Assembly (NCBI GenBank): GCA_022013685.1
Contig: JAKLPV010000024.1
Location: forward strand, 1-64,000
DNA length: 64,000 nucleotides
Direction: 5' to 3'
DNA from: Anaerolineae bacterium
Lineage (GTDB): Bacteria; Chloroflexota; Anaerolineae; Anaerolineales; Villigracilaceae
Below the pieces are notes generated by a model. That model worked only from the letters and a program-made list of their open reading frames with translations, was not told where the DNA came from and searched no databases. The position numbers and the translations under genes were made by a program. Below are positions 1-8,415 of the stretch, piece by piece. Each line of letters starts with the position of its first letter. Within the stretch, counting starts at the first letter, position 1.

Positions 1-353
1 ATGATGGTAAAGACCCCCAGCACGGTTCCAAAGGGCGTGAACATACATTCGATGCCGGCCATGACCAGGCAAAACATGTAATATTTTCGTCTGGCAAGGA
101 ATACGCCCGCCAAAATGATGCAAATCGCAAAGGCCCAGCCAATGAGCATAAAACTCCCGGCAAACAGCACGAAGATAAGCCCAAAAAACAGCGGGGGGCC
201 GCTTTGCGGTTCAGTAAAGCTTGCAACGATGGCGAAGATGCCAACGATCAGATGAAAGATAGGGAAGCAGGCAAACAAACCGGCCAGCCCGCCGACTATA
301 TAATGAAAGATCGAAAGTAGTTTCAGATATTGCTCATCCTGGTTTTCGTTCAT
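1..353 (-). CDS. Small polytopic membrane protein, partial (C-terminus beyond the window edge)
   Basis: Reading leftwards from the ATG at 353-351 the frame stays open to the window edge, giving about 117 residues of an unfinished protein. The start reads MNENQDEQYLKLLSIFHYIV. Three or four hydrophobic segments follow, separated by short loops; one loop contains an ARRKYY motif, which fits a cytoplasmic positive cluster. It begins 7 bp after the stop of the zinc-ribbon gene (361-822), so the two probably form an operon. The family is one of small uncharacterised bacterial membrane proteins; I cannot name a function. Confidence 0.7.
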   Translation of the reverse strand, partial: MNENQDEQYLKLLSIFHYIVGGLAGLFACFPIFHLIVGIFAIVASFTEPQSGPPLFFGLIFVLFAGSFMLIGWAFAICIILAGVFLARRKYYMFCLVMAGIECMFTPFGTVLGVFTI

Positions 354-360
354 CACAGCC

Positions 361-822
361 TCACTCCGCCTCGCTCAACTTGACGCCTTCCACCGGCGTG
401 CCGCAGAACGGGCATAAATTCCACGAAAGTTCCATCAACTCGTTGCACGACTGGCAGGATTTGCGCAGCTTGGTGTGGCAGCTCGGGCAGACCTGCCAAC
501 CTTCACGCACGCGCCGTTCACAGCCAGGGCAGAGCGCCTGGTCTTCGATCGAAGCCAGCAGGGCTTCCTCTTCCAGCGTGCGCTGGTACTCTTCCTCGAG
601 CGCGCGCTGCGGGCGCAAAATGAGATAGACCAGCACACCCGGCAGGTTGAGCACCGCCACGACCGCCACTGCCAAAATTTGCGAAAGCGGGTCGCGCGCG
701 CGGGCGCGGATGTCGCGCCAGGTCCAGACGACGAGCGAGAGCCACAGGGCCGCCAAAAACGCTCCGCCAAAGGCCACCACCAGCAGGATCAGACTGTTGC
801 TAAAAGTTGGGTCAAGATTCAT
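361..822 (-). CDS. Membrane protein with C-terminal double zinc ribbon
   Basis: 153 residues. Two hydrophobic segments (about 9-34 and 48-70) are followed by a short acidic helix and a C-terminal pair of Cys4 zinc ribbons: C98-C101 with C112-C115, and C123-C126 with C137-C140, of the CPxC/CPFC type found in bacterial double zinc-ribbon proteins. The start at 822 has a GGAG Shine-Dalgarno 8 nt upstream. The ribbons are expected to face the cytoplasm; such modules usually mediate protein contacts, but no partner can be named here. It lies just upstream of the membrane gene running off the left edge, in the same direction. Confidence 0.75.
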   Translation of the reverse strand: MNLDPTFSNSLILLVVAFGGAFLAALWLSLVVWTWRDIRARARDPLSQILAVAVVAVLNLPGVLVYLILRPQRALEEEYQRTLEEEALLASIEDQALCPGCERRVREGWQVCPSCHTKLRKSCQSCNELMELSWNLCPFCGTPVEGVKLSEAE

Positions 823-851
823 AATGAGTTCTCCACTATCCAGACGGCTCC

Positions 852-935
852 TGTCATTTCGAAGGAGCTGCGTAGCAGCGACTGAGAAATCTTACAAATG
901 ACCATTAAGATTTCTCGCTACCGCTCGAAATGACA
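852..935. repeat. TGTCATTTCGA palindromic repeat, copy 1
   Basis: An 84-bp element bounded by TGTCATTTCGA and its complement TCGAAATGACA, with an inner GAGAAATCTT / AAGATTTCTC pair, so each strand can fold into one long hairpin. Four more copies lie at 966-1067, 1411-1493, 47254-47330 and 51441-51534, all outside genes. The stretch 823-1084 holds only copies 1 and 2. Confidence 0.85.
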
Positions 936-965
936 AGCGCTGCCTCTCGAAAAAACGCCTACATT

Positions 966-1067
966 TGTCATTTCGAAGGAACTGCGTAGCAGCGACTGAG
1001 AAATCTTACAAATAACCATTAAGATTTCTACCCTACGCGCACGATGTCGCTGTCACTCGAAATGACA
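966..1067. repeat. TGTCATTTCGA palindromic repeat, copy 2
   Basis: Same family as the copy just upstream and nearly identical in its left half (GAAGGAACTGCGTAGCAGCG). The right arm carries an extra ACCCTACGCGCACGATGTCG segment that is also present in the 51441-51534 copy, so at least two subtypes exist. Confidence 0.85.
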
Positions 1068-1087
1068 AAATATGCAATTTTTAAATA

Positions 1088-1387
1088 TTAATCCACATAC
1101 CAATCCAGACTCAAATCTTTCCAATCCGGATTCATGCTCAATACCAGGTTGTTCTTCTTTTCACGCCGCCATTTTTTGATTTCTTTCTCTCGTGCAATCG
1201 CGACATGGACATCCGTGCCATGCTCATAGTAAACCAGTTTGGTCACATTGTATCGCTTGGTAAAACCATCCACCAGTTTATTTTTATGCTCATACAATCT
1301 GCGTTCAAGGTTGTTGGTCATGCCAACATACATGACCTTGTCATTCCAGTTTGTGAGAATATAGATGTAGAAGTTGTATTCTCGCAT
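1088..1387 (-). CDS. GIY-YIG domain protein (putative nuclease)
   Basis: 99 residues from the ATG at 1387; a GTG four codons earlier (1399) is possible but neither start has a strong Shine-Dalgarno. The N-terminus FYIYILTN followed by MYVGMTNNLERRLYEHK matches the compact standalone GIY-YIG family (UPF0213/YhbQ-like): paired aromatic strand residues, then an R-x3-H helix. These proteins resemble the catalytic module of UvrC and homing endonucleases; the cellular role of standalone members is poorly defined. The gene sits between two copies of the TGTCATTTCGA repeat and is somewhat AT-richer than its neighbours, as often seen for this mobile family. Confidence 0.85.
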   Translation of the reverse strand: MREYNFYIYILTNWNDKVMYVGMTNNLERRLYEHKNKLVDGFTKRYNVTKLVYYEHGTDVHVAIAREKEIKKWRREKKNNLVLSMNPDWKDLSLDWYVD

Positions 1388-1410
1388 AAAGTTTCTCACT
1401 ATTGATAATT

Positions 1411-1493
1411 ATCATTTCGAAGGAGTCGACTTTTGGCGACTGAGAAATCTTCCATGGGGCAGCAAAGATTTCTCGCTAACGCTCGAAATGACA
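1411..1493. repeat. TGTCATTTCGA palindromic repeat, copy 3
   Basis: Starts with ATCATTTCGAAGGAG and ends with CGCTCGAAATGACA; inner arms GAGAAATCTT and AAGATTTCTC are conserved. It occupies the gap between the GIY-YIG gene start and the end of selB. Confidence 0.8.
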
Positions 1494-1497
1494 AACA

Positions 1498-3393
1498 TTA
1501 CCTTCTCAATCTCCGATAATCGCCGTCGCGGACGGTTACGCCCAGGGCATCGAGATGCTCGAGCAGCGCCAGGGCATACTTGCGGCTGGTGTCAAACAGG
1601 TCGCGCACCTCCGCCCCCGTCGCCTGACCTTTTTCGGCCAGCAGCGCGCGCACTTTCTCAACCATTTGCTCGTAAACCGGCTTGCGAAAAACCACATCCT
1701 GCCCGACCGCGTAAAACTCGCCCAGGTCGAGCAAGGCAGTGTAGATGTCTTCGCCCACGTCTGCCACCGTTTCCTTGACCGAGGGCGGGCTGTAGGGAGT
1801 CCCGTCAAAGCGGCGGATGAGCGCACTCACCTTTGCCTGTTGAGCCTCCGAAAAGCGGATCTCATGCCCCGGCCGCGCCAGCCAACTGCCCGCTTCGACC
1901 ACTTCTGTTGCGAGGGCCAGCTTCTTGACGATGGCGTTGAAGACCTTGGGGGGCTGCTTCAGTTTGCTTTTTAGTTCCTCGCGCGGCATCCCCTTCCGCA
2001 GCGGATAGCTTTTGTGGTAACCGGTTAGTGCGTCCAGCGCGGCAGCTTTGAGACTCTCCCAGAGCGGGGCAGCGATAAAGAGCGTATTGGCGTCTGGAAC
2101 GGTTTTTCCATCCTCGAGCGCCAAAAGCCGCCCGTCGGCAATTAACTCGTCGATGGCATCCTGGGCCGGGATCAGTTCGAGCCGGGCGCGGGCCGCCATC
2201 TCCTTGAGCGCAACCGCTCCCAGCGCCAGCGCAGCCTGGAAGAAAACATCGGCAGGCGTGCCTTCGAGCAGGGCAGACAGGCGCTTGAGCACAGCCTCGT
2301 CCATGCGGCGGTGGCGGGCTTTGGGCTGGGGATCAACCACCAGCCCCCCGCCCAACGTCTCAGCCGGGGAGGGAAGACGAATAATAAAGCGATCGCCGCG
2401 CACAGCCACCAGCGGGTCGCGCAGTTCAAGTTGGATCCAGCCTTCTTGGCCGGGTTCGAGGGCTTCAGCCCCCAACAGGCGCAGGTGGGCAATCGTTTCG
2501 GTTGTGCCGTGAAAAACCTTGACTTCGGTGGCGTGCTTGAGCGGCGCAGAAATATCCTTGAGCAGGCGCAGGCGGGCATCGATGCGCCGGGTGGATTTAT
2601 ACTGGCCGGGTTTGGCCAGCACTTCACCGCGGGTCACATCCTCCAGCGGCAAGCCGGAGACGTTGACGGCTGTGCGTGAGCCGGGCAGGGCGATTTCTTC
2701 TTTTTTCTTGTGGGTTTGCAGTCCGCGGATGCGTCCGCGTTCGCCGGAGGGCAGCAGTTCGACTTCGTCGCCGAGCGAGAAATGGCCGTCGCTGAGAGTC
2801 CCGGTCAGAACTGTGCCAAAGCCAGGCATGCTGAAAACCCGGTCGATCGGCAGGCGCGGGCGTCCCAGGTCGAGGCGCTGTGAGCGCTCGGCGAGAATTA
2901 TTTTCAGTGTGGAGAGAAGCTCTTCGAGACCGAATCCGGTACGGGCAGAGACGCGCACCAGCGGAGCTTTCTGCAGGACGGTCCCGGCCAGGGCGCGGCG
3001 AACATCATCCTCGAGCAGGTCGAGCCATTCCGCGTCATCGATTAAATCCACCTTGGTGATGACGATGATGCCAGCCTGGATCTGGAGCAGGTCGAGTATG
3101 GCGAGGTGTTCGCGGGTCTGGGGCATGACGCCCTCGTCCGCGGCGATGATCAGCAGGGCGGCGTCGATGCCGCCGATACCGGCCAGCATGTTTTCGATGA
3201 AGTCGCGGTGGCCGGGGACATCGACGATGCCAATTTCCTCGCCGTCGGGCAGGCTGAGCCAGCCGAAGCCGAGGTCGATGGTCATCTCCCGCTCCTGCTC
3301 TTCCTTGAGCCGGTCAGGATGCGTGCCAGTCAGGGCAGCGATGAGGGTCGATTTACCGTGGTCAACGTGGCCGGCGGTGCCGATTACGCGCAT
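1498..3393 (-). CDS. selB: Selenocysteine-specific translation elongation factor SelB
   Basis: 631 residues, normal length for SelB. The GTPase domain shows G1 GHVDHGKS (8-15), G3 DVPGH (58-62) and G4 TKVD (113-116). EF-Tu-like beta-barrel domains follow, and the C-terminal third has winged-helix character, which in SelB binds the SECIS hairpin. SelB delivers Sec-tRNA to in-frame UGA codons. The ATG at 3393 has a GGAG Shine-Dalgarno. selA, selC and selD are not in the window and I recognise no selenoprotein here, so those genes must lie elsewhere if the pathway is complete. A GC-rich hairpin separates it from the coiled-coil gene upstream. Confidence 0.95.
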   Translation of the reverse strand: MRVIGTAGHVDHGKSTLIAALTGTHPDRLKEEQEREMTIDLGFGWLSLPDGEEIGIVDVPGHRDFIENMLAGIGGIDAALLIIAADEGVMPQTREHLAILDLLQIQAGIIVITKVDLIDDAEWLDLLEDDVRRALAGTVLQKAPLVRVSARTGFGLEELLSTLKIILAERSQRLDLGRPRLPIDRVFSMPGFGTVLTGTLSDGHFSLGDEVELLPSGERGRIRGLQTHKKKEEIALPGSRTAVNVSGLPLEDVTRGEVLAKPGQYKSTRRIDARLRLLKDISAPLKHATEVKVFHGTTETIAHLRLLGAEALEPGQEGWIQLELRDPLVAVRGDRFIIRLPSPAETLGGGLVVDPQPKARHRRMDEAVLKRLSALLEGTPADVFFQAALALGAVALKEMAARARLELIPAQDAIDELIADGRLLALEDGKTVPDANTLFIAAPLWESLKAAALDALTGYHKSYPLRKGMPREELKSKLKQPPKVFNAIVKKLALATEVVEAGSWLARPGHEIRFSEAQQAKVSALIRRFDGTPYSPPSVKETVADVGEDIYTALLDLGEFYAVGQDVVFRKPVYEQMVEKVRALLAEKGQATGAEVRDLFDTSRKYALALLEHLDALGVTVRDGDYRRLRR

Positions 3394-3414
3394 TCAATCT
3401 CCAAAGTAAAGCGG

Positions 3415-3463
3415 GATGTTATCCCGTTTTTTATTTAAAGGCGGGATAACATCCCGCCCTACA
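3415..3463. terminator. Hairpin/terminator between coiled-coil gene and selB
   Basis: The segment contains CGGGATGTTATCCCGTTTTTT (a hairpin followed by a T-run, read on plus) and a second copy of the motif inverted, GGCGGGATAACATCCCGCC. Read on the minus strand, the second hairpin follows the stop of the coiled-coil gene and is followed by TTTAAAT. It could work as a terminator for that gene, or be one of the short REP-like hairpins common between genes in this genome. Confidence 0.5.
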
Positions 3464-3472
3464 GAATCTCCA

Positions 3473-4675
3473 TTAGCGGGATGCGCCCGAACGGCCCAGG
3501 ATGCGCTCGTAATTGGTCAGCCACTCGTGGGTCCAGTTCATCAGTTCCTGTAACTGGGTTTCGGTGAGATCGTTGGTCTGCTGGAAAGTATCTTGCATGG
3601 CTTGCAAGACATCGTCAACGGCAGCCACACGCTGGTTGATCTTTTCCAGCTCGACGCGCACGTCTTTCTGGACCTCGTCCTGGGTCAGCGAGTAGTTCGT
3701 CCAGCGTTTCTGGTCGTCAGATTTAAAAGTGACCCATTCCTGCCTGAAGCGGTCTTCGGCCAGGCGCTGGACTTCGGTGATTTCCTTGATGCGCCGCTCG
3801 AGGCGGGCATTGATGTCGTCAAAAGAGTCCTGCGAGCGTTTGACGGCGCGCTGGGTGTCTTCAAGTTGGGCAATCTGGGTGTCGAGGTTGGCGGTCTGGC
3901 GGGCAAATGAATCAAAACGGGCCTGCCATTCTTTCCATAACCGTTCACGGTCGATCTGGGCCAGGCTTTGGCTTTCGATAAATTCCATCTGGGCGCGGCG
4001 GCGCTCAGATTCGCTGGCGAGCAGTTCGTTGATACGCGTATCGACCATGCGGAGCGAATCGGCATTGATATCGACCCGTTCGCGGGCCTCGTCTGAGCGC
4101 TTGCGGACGGCAATCATTTCGCCTTGCAGATCGGCCAGGCGTTTAAAATCCTGTTTGCGGGCCTCGTCCACCAGCCGCACCGAACGGCGGATCTCTTCGT
4201 CGGCGTGCGGGAACTCGCCGATGCGTTTGTCCAACTCGGAGAGCGAACGGGTCAGACGGGCAGAATCATCTTCGCGAGCCTTGAGTCCTTTTTTAAATTC
4301 AGGGAGCACATCAAGCGATTTGCGCAGTTCGAGATAAGATTTGTTGATATTATCCAACTCGGTGCGTCGCCTGGTTTCAATCTCGCGCTCGTGTTTTTCA
4401 CGGCGTTTTTCGAGGTCTTCAATGGTTTTACTGATCTCGGCACGGTTTTGGGCGATCATGCTGTCAAACTGGTCGAGGCGGCCAGCCAGGGATGTGAAAC
4501 GCGTCAGGTCTGTGGCTACTTCCTTGATCTGGTCGCGCAGCAAGCCAAAATTACCTTCGTAAGCATCAATTTGCTGTTGCAGGTCGCCAATCAGGGTATG
4601 GTCTTTGCGATGTTCTTTTTCGAGCCAATCAAGGCGTTTGGCGATGTCTTCAAGTTCCATACTGGGTTGCTCCAT
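3473..4675 (-). CDS. Long coiled-coil protein of unknown function
   Basis: 400 residues, almost entirely charged heptad-like helix (for example IAKRLDWLEKEHRKDH near the start and RLERRIKEITEVQRLAEDRF around residue 295). It has no signal peptide, membrane segment or enzyme motif. Proline is very rare, which supports a rod-like coiled coil. The ATG at 4675 is used here; an alternative ATG at 4660 has a GGAG 9 nt upstream and may be the true start. A TATAAT box at 4699-4704 lies in front. Structural or scaffold roles are plausible, but nothing more specific is supported. Confidence 0.7.
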   Translation of the reverse strand: MEQPSMELEDIAKRLDWLEKEHRKDHTLIGDLQQQIDAYEGNFGLLRDQIKEVATDLTRFTSLAGRLDQFDSMIAQNRAEISKTIEDLEKRREKHEREIETRRRTELDNINKSYLELRKSLDVLPEFKKGLKAREDDSARLTRSLSELDKRIGEFPHADEEIRRSVRLVDEARKQDFKRLADLQGEMIAVRKRSDEARERVDINADSLRMVDTRINELLASESERRRAQMEFIESQSLAQIDRERLWKEWQARFDSFARQTANLDTQIAQLEDTQRAVKRSQDSFDDINARLERRIKEITEVQRLAEDRFRQEWVTFKSDDQKRWTNYSLTQDEVQKDVRVELEKINQRVAAVDDVLQAMQDTFQQTNDLTETQLQELMNWTHEWLTNYERILGRSGASR

Positions 4676-4698
4676 GGGGATAAAATAAGCGTTTATCG

Positions 4699-4728
4699 AT
4701 TATAGCACGGCGTATTTCGGCGCCGGAA
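4699..4728 (-). promoter_or_regulatory. Possible sigma70-type promoter of the coiled-coil gene
   Basis: On the minus strand a perfect TATAAT (4704-4699) lies about 24 bp before the coiled-coil start. A weak -35 candidate, TTCCGG, sits 18 bp further upstream. The -10 is convincing; the -35 is not. Confidence 0.4.
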
Positions 4729-4772
4729 CCTCATATTACACTGTTTTGCCCCCAAGCATAAAAGCCCCGGCC

Positions 4773-6176
4773 TTAGCGCGAAATCTGGCTGAACATACCG
4801 CCTAGGTTGGCCAGCAGGGGCGCGACCCACTGCGGAAATAACCCGGCCAGGAACAGGGCCGCCACACCGAACATAATCATCACGCGCTGAACAGGCGTTT
4901 CGCGCGATTCCCATTCCGTGTTGCCAGGAGACATACTCAGCACGGCCAGGGTGCGCAAGGAGGCGATCCACAAGCCGAGGCTGGCAAGCCCCATCCACAT
5001 GGCAGGCTGAAACCCCTGGGCAGCCAATCCCTGCCAGAGTACCTGACGTATCGGGAAACTGGCCAGGAGCGGAACGCCGCTCAACGAAAGCAGTGAGATA
5101 AAAATGCCCATCGTCGCCAGTGGATATTGGCGGGCAAGTCCTTGCAAAGACTGGTAGCGCAGGTTAATCGCTGCATCGCGCAAAACAGCCAATGACATGG
5201 CCCAGGTGCCATAAGCCAGCGCGCGCGGGACAATCATGAAGAAAATAATTTCCAGGCCAAGCATGCGGTCTGGCAGGCTTACAGCAACCAGCGAAAAGCC
5301 GATCTCGGTCACGGCGGCATACCCAAAAAGGCGTCCGGCATGGCGTTGGAAAGCGGCCCACAAGCCGCCGGAAATGGCAGTCAGCAGGCCGACCACCTGC
5401 AAGACCTGAAAAAAGCCATCCGATTCGCGAATCCACGAGTAGCGATCGACAAAATTAAGCGCAAACAAGAGGGCAAAAGTCGGGAAAGTGGAGAGCACGA
5501 AGCCAACCAGATAAGGAGCGGTCTCCTCGGCCAGCATCGGCAGCCATGTCGAGAGCGGGAATATGGAAAGCAGGAAGGAAAATCCCAACCCGAGCAGGAT
5601 GGCAGCCTGCAAGATAACCGCCAAATCGCGCGGGCCAGCTTCGACGCCGCTCAACAAAAATCCCGCAAACAAAATGAAGGGCATGGCCAGGGTCTGATAG
5701 ATCAAGAAGCGGATCAGGCCGCGGCCGGCAGGGCGCATTGGTTCGGCCAGCATGAAAACTGCGAGCAATACCGCGCCCTGGATCAGGATGGCGGCATACA
5801 GAAACGGTCTGATGGCCAGCGAAGCGGTCAAAATGGCAATCGACATCAGTCCCAGCGGAACCAGGCGGCGGGCATTGGCCGTAGCCAGCGCGCCAAAGAA
5901 CCAAAACGCCCCGGTTGCGTAAACCAGCACCAGCACAATTTGAGAGGCAGGGGTCAAGCTGATTTGACGGCCCAACAGGGTGAGGGTCGAATCGATACGC
6001 AGGGAGAAAAATCCAAAAACATTCAATGCGGTATCGGTCGGCACCAACAAGGCCAGCACAGCCAGCGCCGTCGAGGTCAATCCGCCCAACCAGGCAACCA
6101 GCCGCTCACGCGGGATCAGCAACAGCAGCGCGCCTATGACCAGCGGTATGCCAACCCAAACGATTGGCGCGTTCAT
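4773..6176 (-). CDS. Complex I/Mrp-type proton-conducting membrane subunit (NuoN/NuoM-like)
   Basis: 467 residues with roughly 14 hydrophobic segments. A loop reading PLSTWLPMLAEETAP around residue 215 corresponds to the PLHxWLPDAHxxAPT motif of the antiporter-like subunits of complex I, Mrp antiporters and membrane hydrogenases, with the His replaced. These subunits carry the proton or sodium channel. It is the last gene of a three-gene operon (8359 down to 4773) and its ATG overlaps the upstream stop by 4 bp. No hydrophilic Nuo or hydrogenase subunit is nearby, so its electron-transfer partner, if any, is unknown. Confidence 0.75.
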   Translation of the reverse strand: MNAPIVWVGIPLVIGALLLLIPRERLVAWLGGLTSTALAVLALLVPTDTALNVFGFFSLRIDSTLTLLGRQISLTPASQIVLVLVYATGAFWFFGALATANARRLVPLGLMSIAILTASLAIRPFLYAAILIQGAVLLAVFMLAEPMRPAGRGLIRFLIYQTLAMPFILFAGFLLSGVEAGPRDLAVILQAAILLGLGFSFLLSIFPLSTWLPMLAEETAPYLVGFVLSTFPTFALLFALNFVDRYSWIRESDGFFQVLQVVGLLTAISGGLWAAFQRHAGRLFGYAAVTEIGFSLVAVSLPDRMLGLEIIFFMIVPRALAYGTWAMSLAVLRDAAINLRYQSLQGLARQYPLATMGIFISLLSLSGVPLLASFPIRQVLWQGLAAQGFQPAMWMGLASLGLWIASLRTLAVLSMSPGNTEWESRETPVQRVMIMFGVAALFLAGLFPQWVAPLLANLGGMFSQISR

Positions 6177-6763
6177 TCGACAATCTCCTGCGCAACAGCA
6201 AAATGGAGAGTAAGCAAGTAAGAACCGATCAGGGCAATTCCCAGGGTCACGGCTGCCAACAGGGCCGCAACCAGCACCGAATTATCCAACGGAGCCGAGA
6301 GTAGTTCAAAGCCTGAGAGCATTGTCAGTAAACCAAGCGTGGCCCGAAACGGCTCGACGGTCATCCCCAGTTGCAAAATGCCCAACCCGATCAGGGTTAA
6401 TGAAGCAAAAATGAGCGGCAAGCCCGCCGCAGGGATCCAGCCATTGACCGCAGAAGCGGCCTGGAACACCGCTCCGACAACCACCAAAGCCAGGAAGAAC
6501 TTGAACAAGCGGCTCGACTGCACCGGCAGAAAATCAGCCTGGTTCGCAAGGGTCATTCCGAGGGTTGCCGCGGCCATCCAGCCAGTCACTAACTTGGCGG
6601 CAGACATGGTCAGCGGCCAATGCGTCAGCAGGATAGTGAAAACCGCCAGGTATTGAACAGCCAAAACGCCCAGGCTCAAGCGCCAATCGCGGCTCAAAAG
6701 CAGGGTGATGGTTGAAGAAAGAATCAGGATCGCGGCAAACCAGCGCAAATACTCAAGCATCAA
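6173..6763 (-). CDS. Membrane subunit resembling HyfE/NuoK-type proteins
   Basis: 196 residues with about six transmembrane helices and very few charged residues outside the loops. The size and its place between two NuoL/M/N-like genes resemble HyfE-like subunits of membrane-bound hydrogenase/oxidoreductase complexes. A Glu lies in the membrane region near SGFELLSAP, the type of buried acid that carries protons in NuoK-like subunits. Its 3' end overlaps the downstream antiporter-like gene by 4 bp, indicating translational coupling. The assignment rests on context and topology more than on a diagnostic motif. Confidence 0.6.
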   Translation of the reverse strand: MMLEYLRWFAAILILSSTITLLLSRDWRLSLGVLAVQYLAVFTILLTHWPLTMSAAKLVTGWMAAATLGMTLANQADFLPVQSSRLFKFFLALVVVGAVFQAASAVNGWIPAAGLPLIFASLTLIGLGILQLGMTVEPFRATLGLLTMLSGFELLSAPLDNSVLVAALLAAVTLGIALIGSYLLTLHFAVAQEIVE

Positions 6764-6778
6764 AGTTGTTCCATTTGC

Positions 6779-8359
6779 TTACATCGGAATTTGCTGAAAC
6801 CAGATCAGCAATAAAACCAGCACCAACACCGTCCACAGCAGGCCGCCGTCGCCTTCGAGCAGACCTGAAAAGAAATCCATCAGGCGGCGCAGGGTACGGT
6901 ATAAACCCCACAGTCCGGCGGCAAAGATTTCCAACCCGCGGGCCAAAAGCGAATCTGAATCTTTTGAAGCAACGCGGGTGCCTTCTTCAGTCTGGGAGCC
7001 AAATGTTGAAATACGCCACCAAACTCCAAGGGCGGTCAGCGAGAACAAGCCAACTACCAACCCGACCGGCCACAAGCCGACCTGCAAAGCGCCCGGCCAG
7101 CCCCACAGCCCCAGGAGCAGGGTCATGGCAGCCAAAATCAACAACCCAAGCGGGTAAGCAGACTGAGCCCAACGCGGCAGATTCGCCAGTTCGCTTTCAC
7201 TGGTATGCCAGAGATGGCGCACAAAACCAAGCGCCAGCATCACCTGTCCGGCAACCGCAAAGGGCCAGAACAACCAATCGAGCGAAGCCGCGCCCTGCCA
7301 GGTTGTAGCGGTCAGGGTGAAAGGCAAAGAAAATAGACCCAGGGTCAAACCACTCAGCAGCAGCGTCAAAATCCGCTGACGGGATGAGTACAGGAAAACC
7401 AGACCACCAAACAAGATCAAGGCAGTTCCCCAGGCCACACTGCCTGCCGCGCTGCCACGCAGGGCTGCCAAGAGCGATAAAGCTCCCATGCCAATCAACC
7501 AATACGGGCGCGCCGCAAGTTCATCCGCTTCAAACAGCCACTTCCACGCGCCATAGAGCAAAGCCAGGATCAAAAGCACCTGCAAAAATATCGCCTGTCC
7601 GGGTGAAACCAGCCCGCCAGGGATGCGCGCCAATAAAACCAGGCTCGAGGAAGCCACAGTCATGCGTAGCAACGTCCCCATACCACGCCGCAGGGCCGGT
7701 TCATTGCGGTAGGTCAGGTGCAGGGGTAAAACGCCCAGGCGCAGGCCCGCCGCCAGGAGCAGAAAAAGCGCCGATGGCGCTGAAATTGCATCAAAAGACA
7801 ACAACACCGCGCCATTTGTTACGCTGGCCCACAAGGCAAAGCCCGTTCCCAGGGTGCGAATGCCAAACGAGATCACAGCGCGTTCACTCAAATTCGGGTT
7901 GCGCGCCAGGCGCAGGGTATTGCCCAACTCCAACAAGTCGAGTCCCGTCCAGACCATTACCAGGGTCAACGGGTTGCCCGCCAGGAAAGCCAACATTCCC
8001 ATCGCAGTCAGGCCGAGTGTCCCAATCCAGGCCGATGAACTGACCCCTGTCGATTGGGCCGGGGCGGTCAAGATCACGGCCAGGGCTAGCGAACCCAGCG
8101 CCAGCGCATATACCCAGGCTGTTTCATCCACAAAAAAGACCGGCCAGGCCGAAAAAAGATTAACAGGCTGCCAGTTGTTCTGTAACACAAGCGCAGGCAG
8201 ACCCACTTGCCAGGCAAAAATACTGCCCCAGGCCAAAAGTGCGCCCAGGGCTGCTACCAGCCAGGAATAGGAAAAGGAACGCTTTAAGGCACGCAGCGTC
8301 CCGATTGCCAGCAAGGCCAGGGCGTAAAAGGCAAAAGTCAGGAGAATAAACATAATCAA
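6779..8359 (-). CDS. Complex I-like antiporter subunit (NuoL/NuoM-like), divergent
   Basis: 526 residues, about 14 hydrophobic segments. The loop GVLPLHLTYRNEPALRRGMG (near residue 213) aligns in position with the PLHxWLPDA-type loop of antiporter-like subunits but is strongly diverged. First gene of the three-gene operon; 15 bp separate it from the HyfE-like gene. The presence of two antiporter-like subunits and one small subunit, with no peripheral subunits, suggests either an ion-translocating module that joins an enzyme encoded elsewhere or a lineage-specific Mrp-like unit. The last 70 residues add an amphipathic helix and one TM, as in NuoL-type extensions. Confidence 0.65.
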   Translation of the reverse strand: MIMFILLTFAFYALALLAIGTLRALKRSFSYSWLVAALGALLAWGSIFAWQVGLPALVLQNNWQPVNLFSAWPVFFVDETAWVYALALGSLALAVILTAPAQSTGVSSSAWIGTLGLTAMGMLAFLAGNPLTLVMVWTGLDLLELGNTLRLARNPNLSERAVISFGIRTLGTGFALWASVTNGAVLLSFDAISAPSALFLLLAAGLRLGVLPLHLTYRNEPALRRGMGTLLRMTVASSSLVLLARIPGGLVSPGQAIFLQVLLILALLYGAWKWLFEADELAARPYWLIGMGALSLLAALRGSAAGSVAWGTALILFGGLVFLYSSRQRILTLLLSGLTLGLFSLPFTLTATTWQGAASLDWLFWPFAVAGQVMLALGFVRHLWHTSESELANLPRWAQSAYPLGLLILAAMTLLLGLWGWPGALQVGLWPVGLVVGLFSLTALGVWWRISTFGSQTEEGTRVASKDSDSLLARGLEIFAAGLWGLYRTLRRLMDFFSGLLEGDGGLLWTVLVLVLLLIWFQQIPM

Positions 8360-8403
8360 AGTTATTTTATCATCACCCTCACGCCGCGCCCAAAATCAGG
8401 CGG

Positions 8404-8409
8404 TATAAT
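8404..8409 (+). promoter_or_regulatory. -10 box positioned for leaderless transcription
   Basis: A perfect TATAAT lies 6 bp before the DUF3048 ATG (8416). A normal 7-bp -10 to +1 spacing would start the mRNA at or next to the ATG, that is, a leaderless transcript; there is no Shine-Dalgarno. No -35 is recognisable. Confidence 0.45.
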
Positions 8410-8415
8410 CACCTC

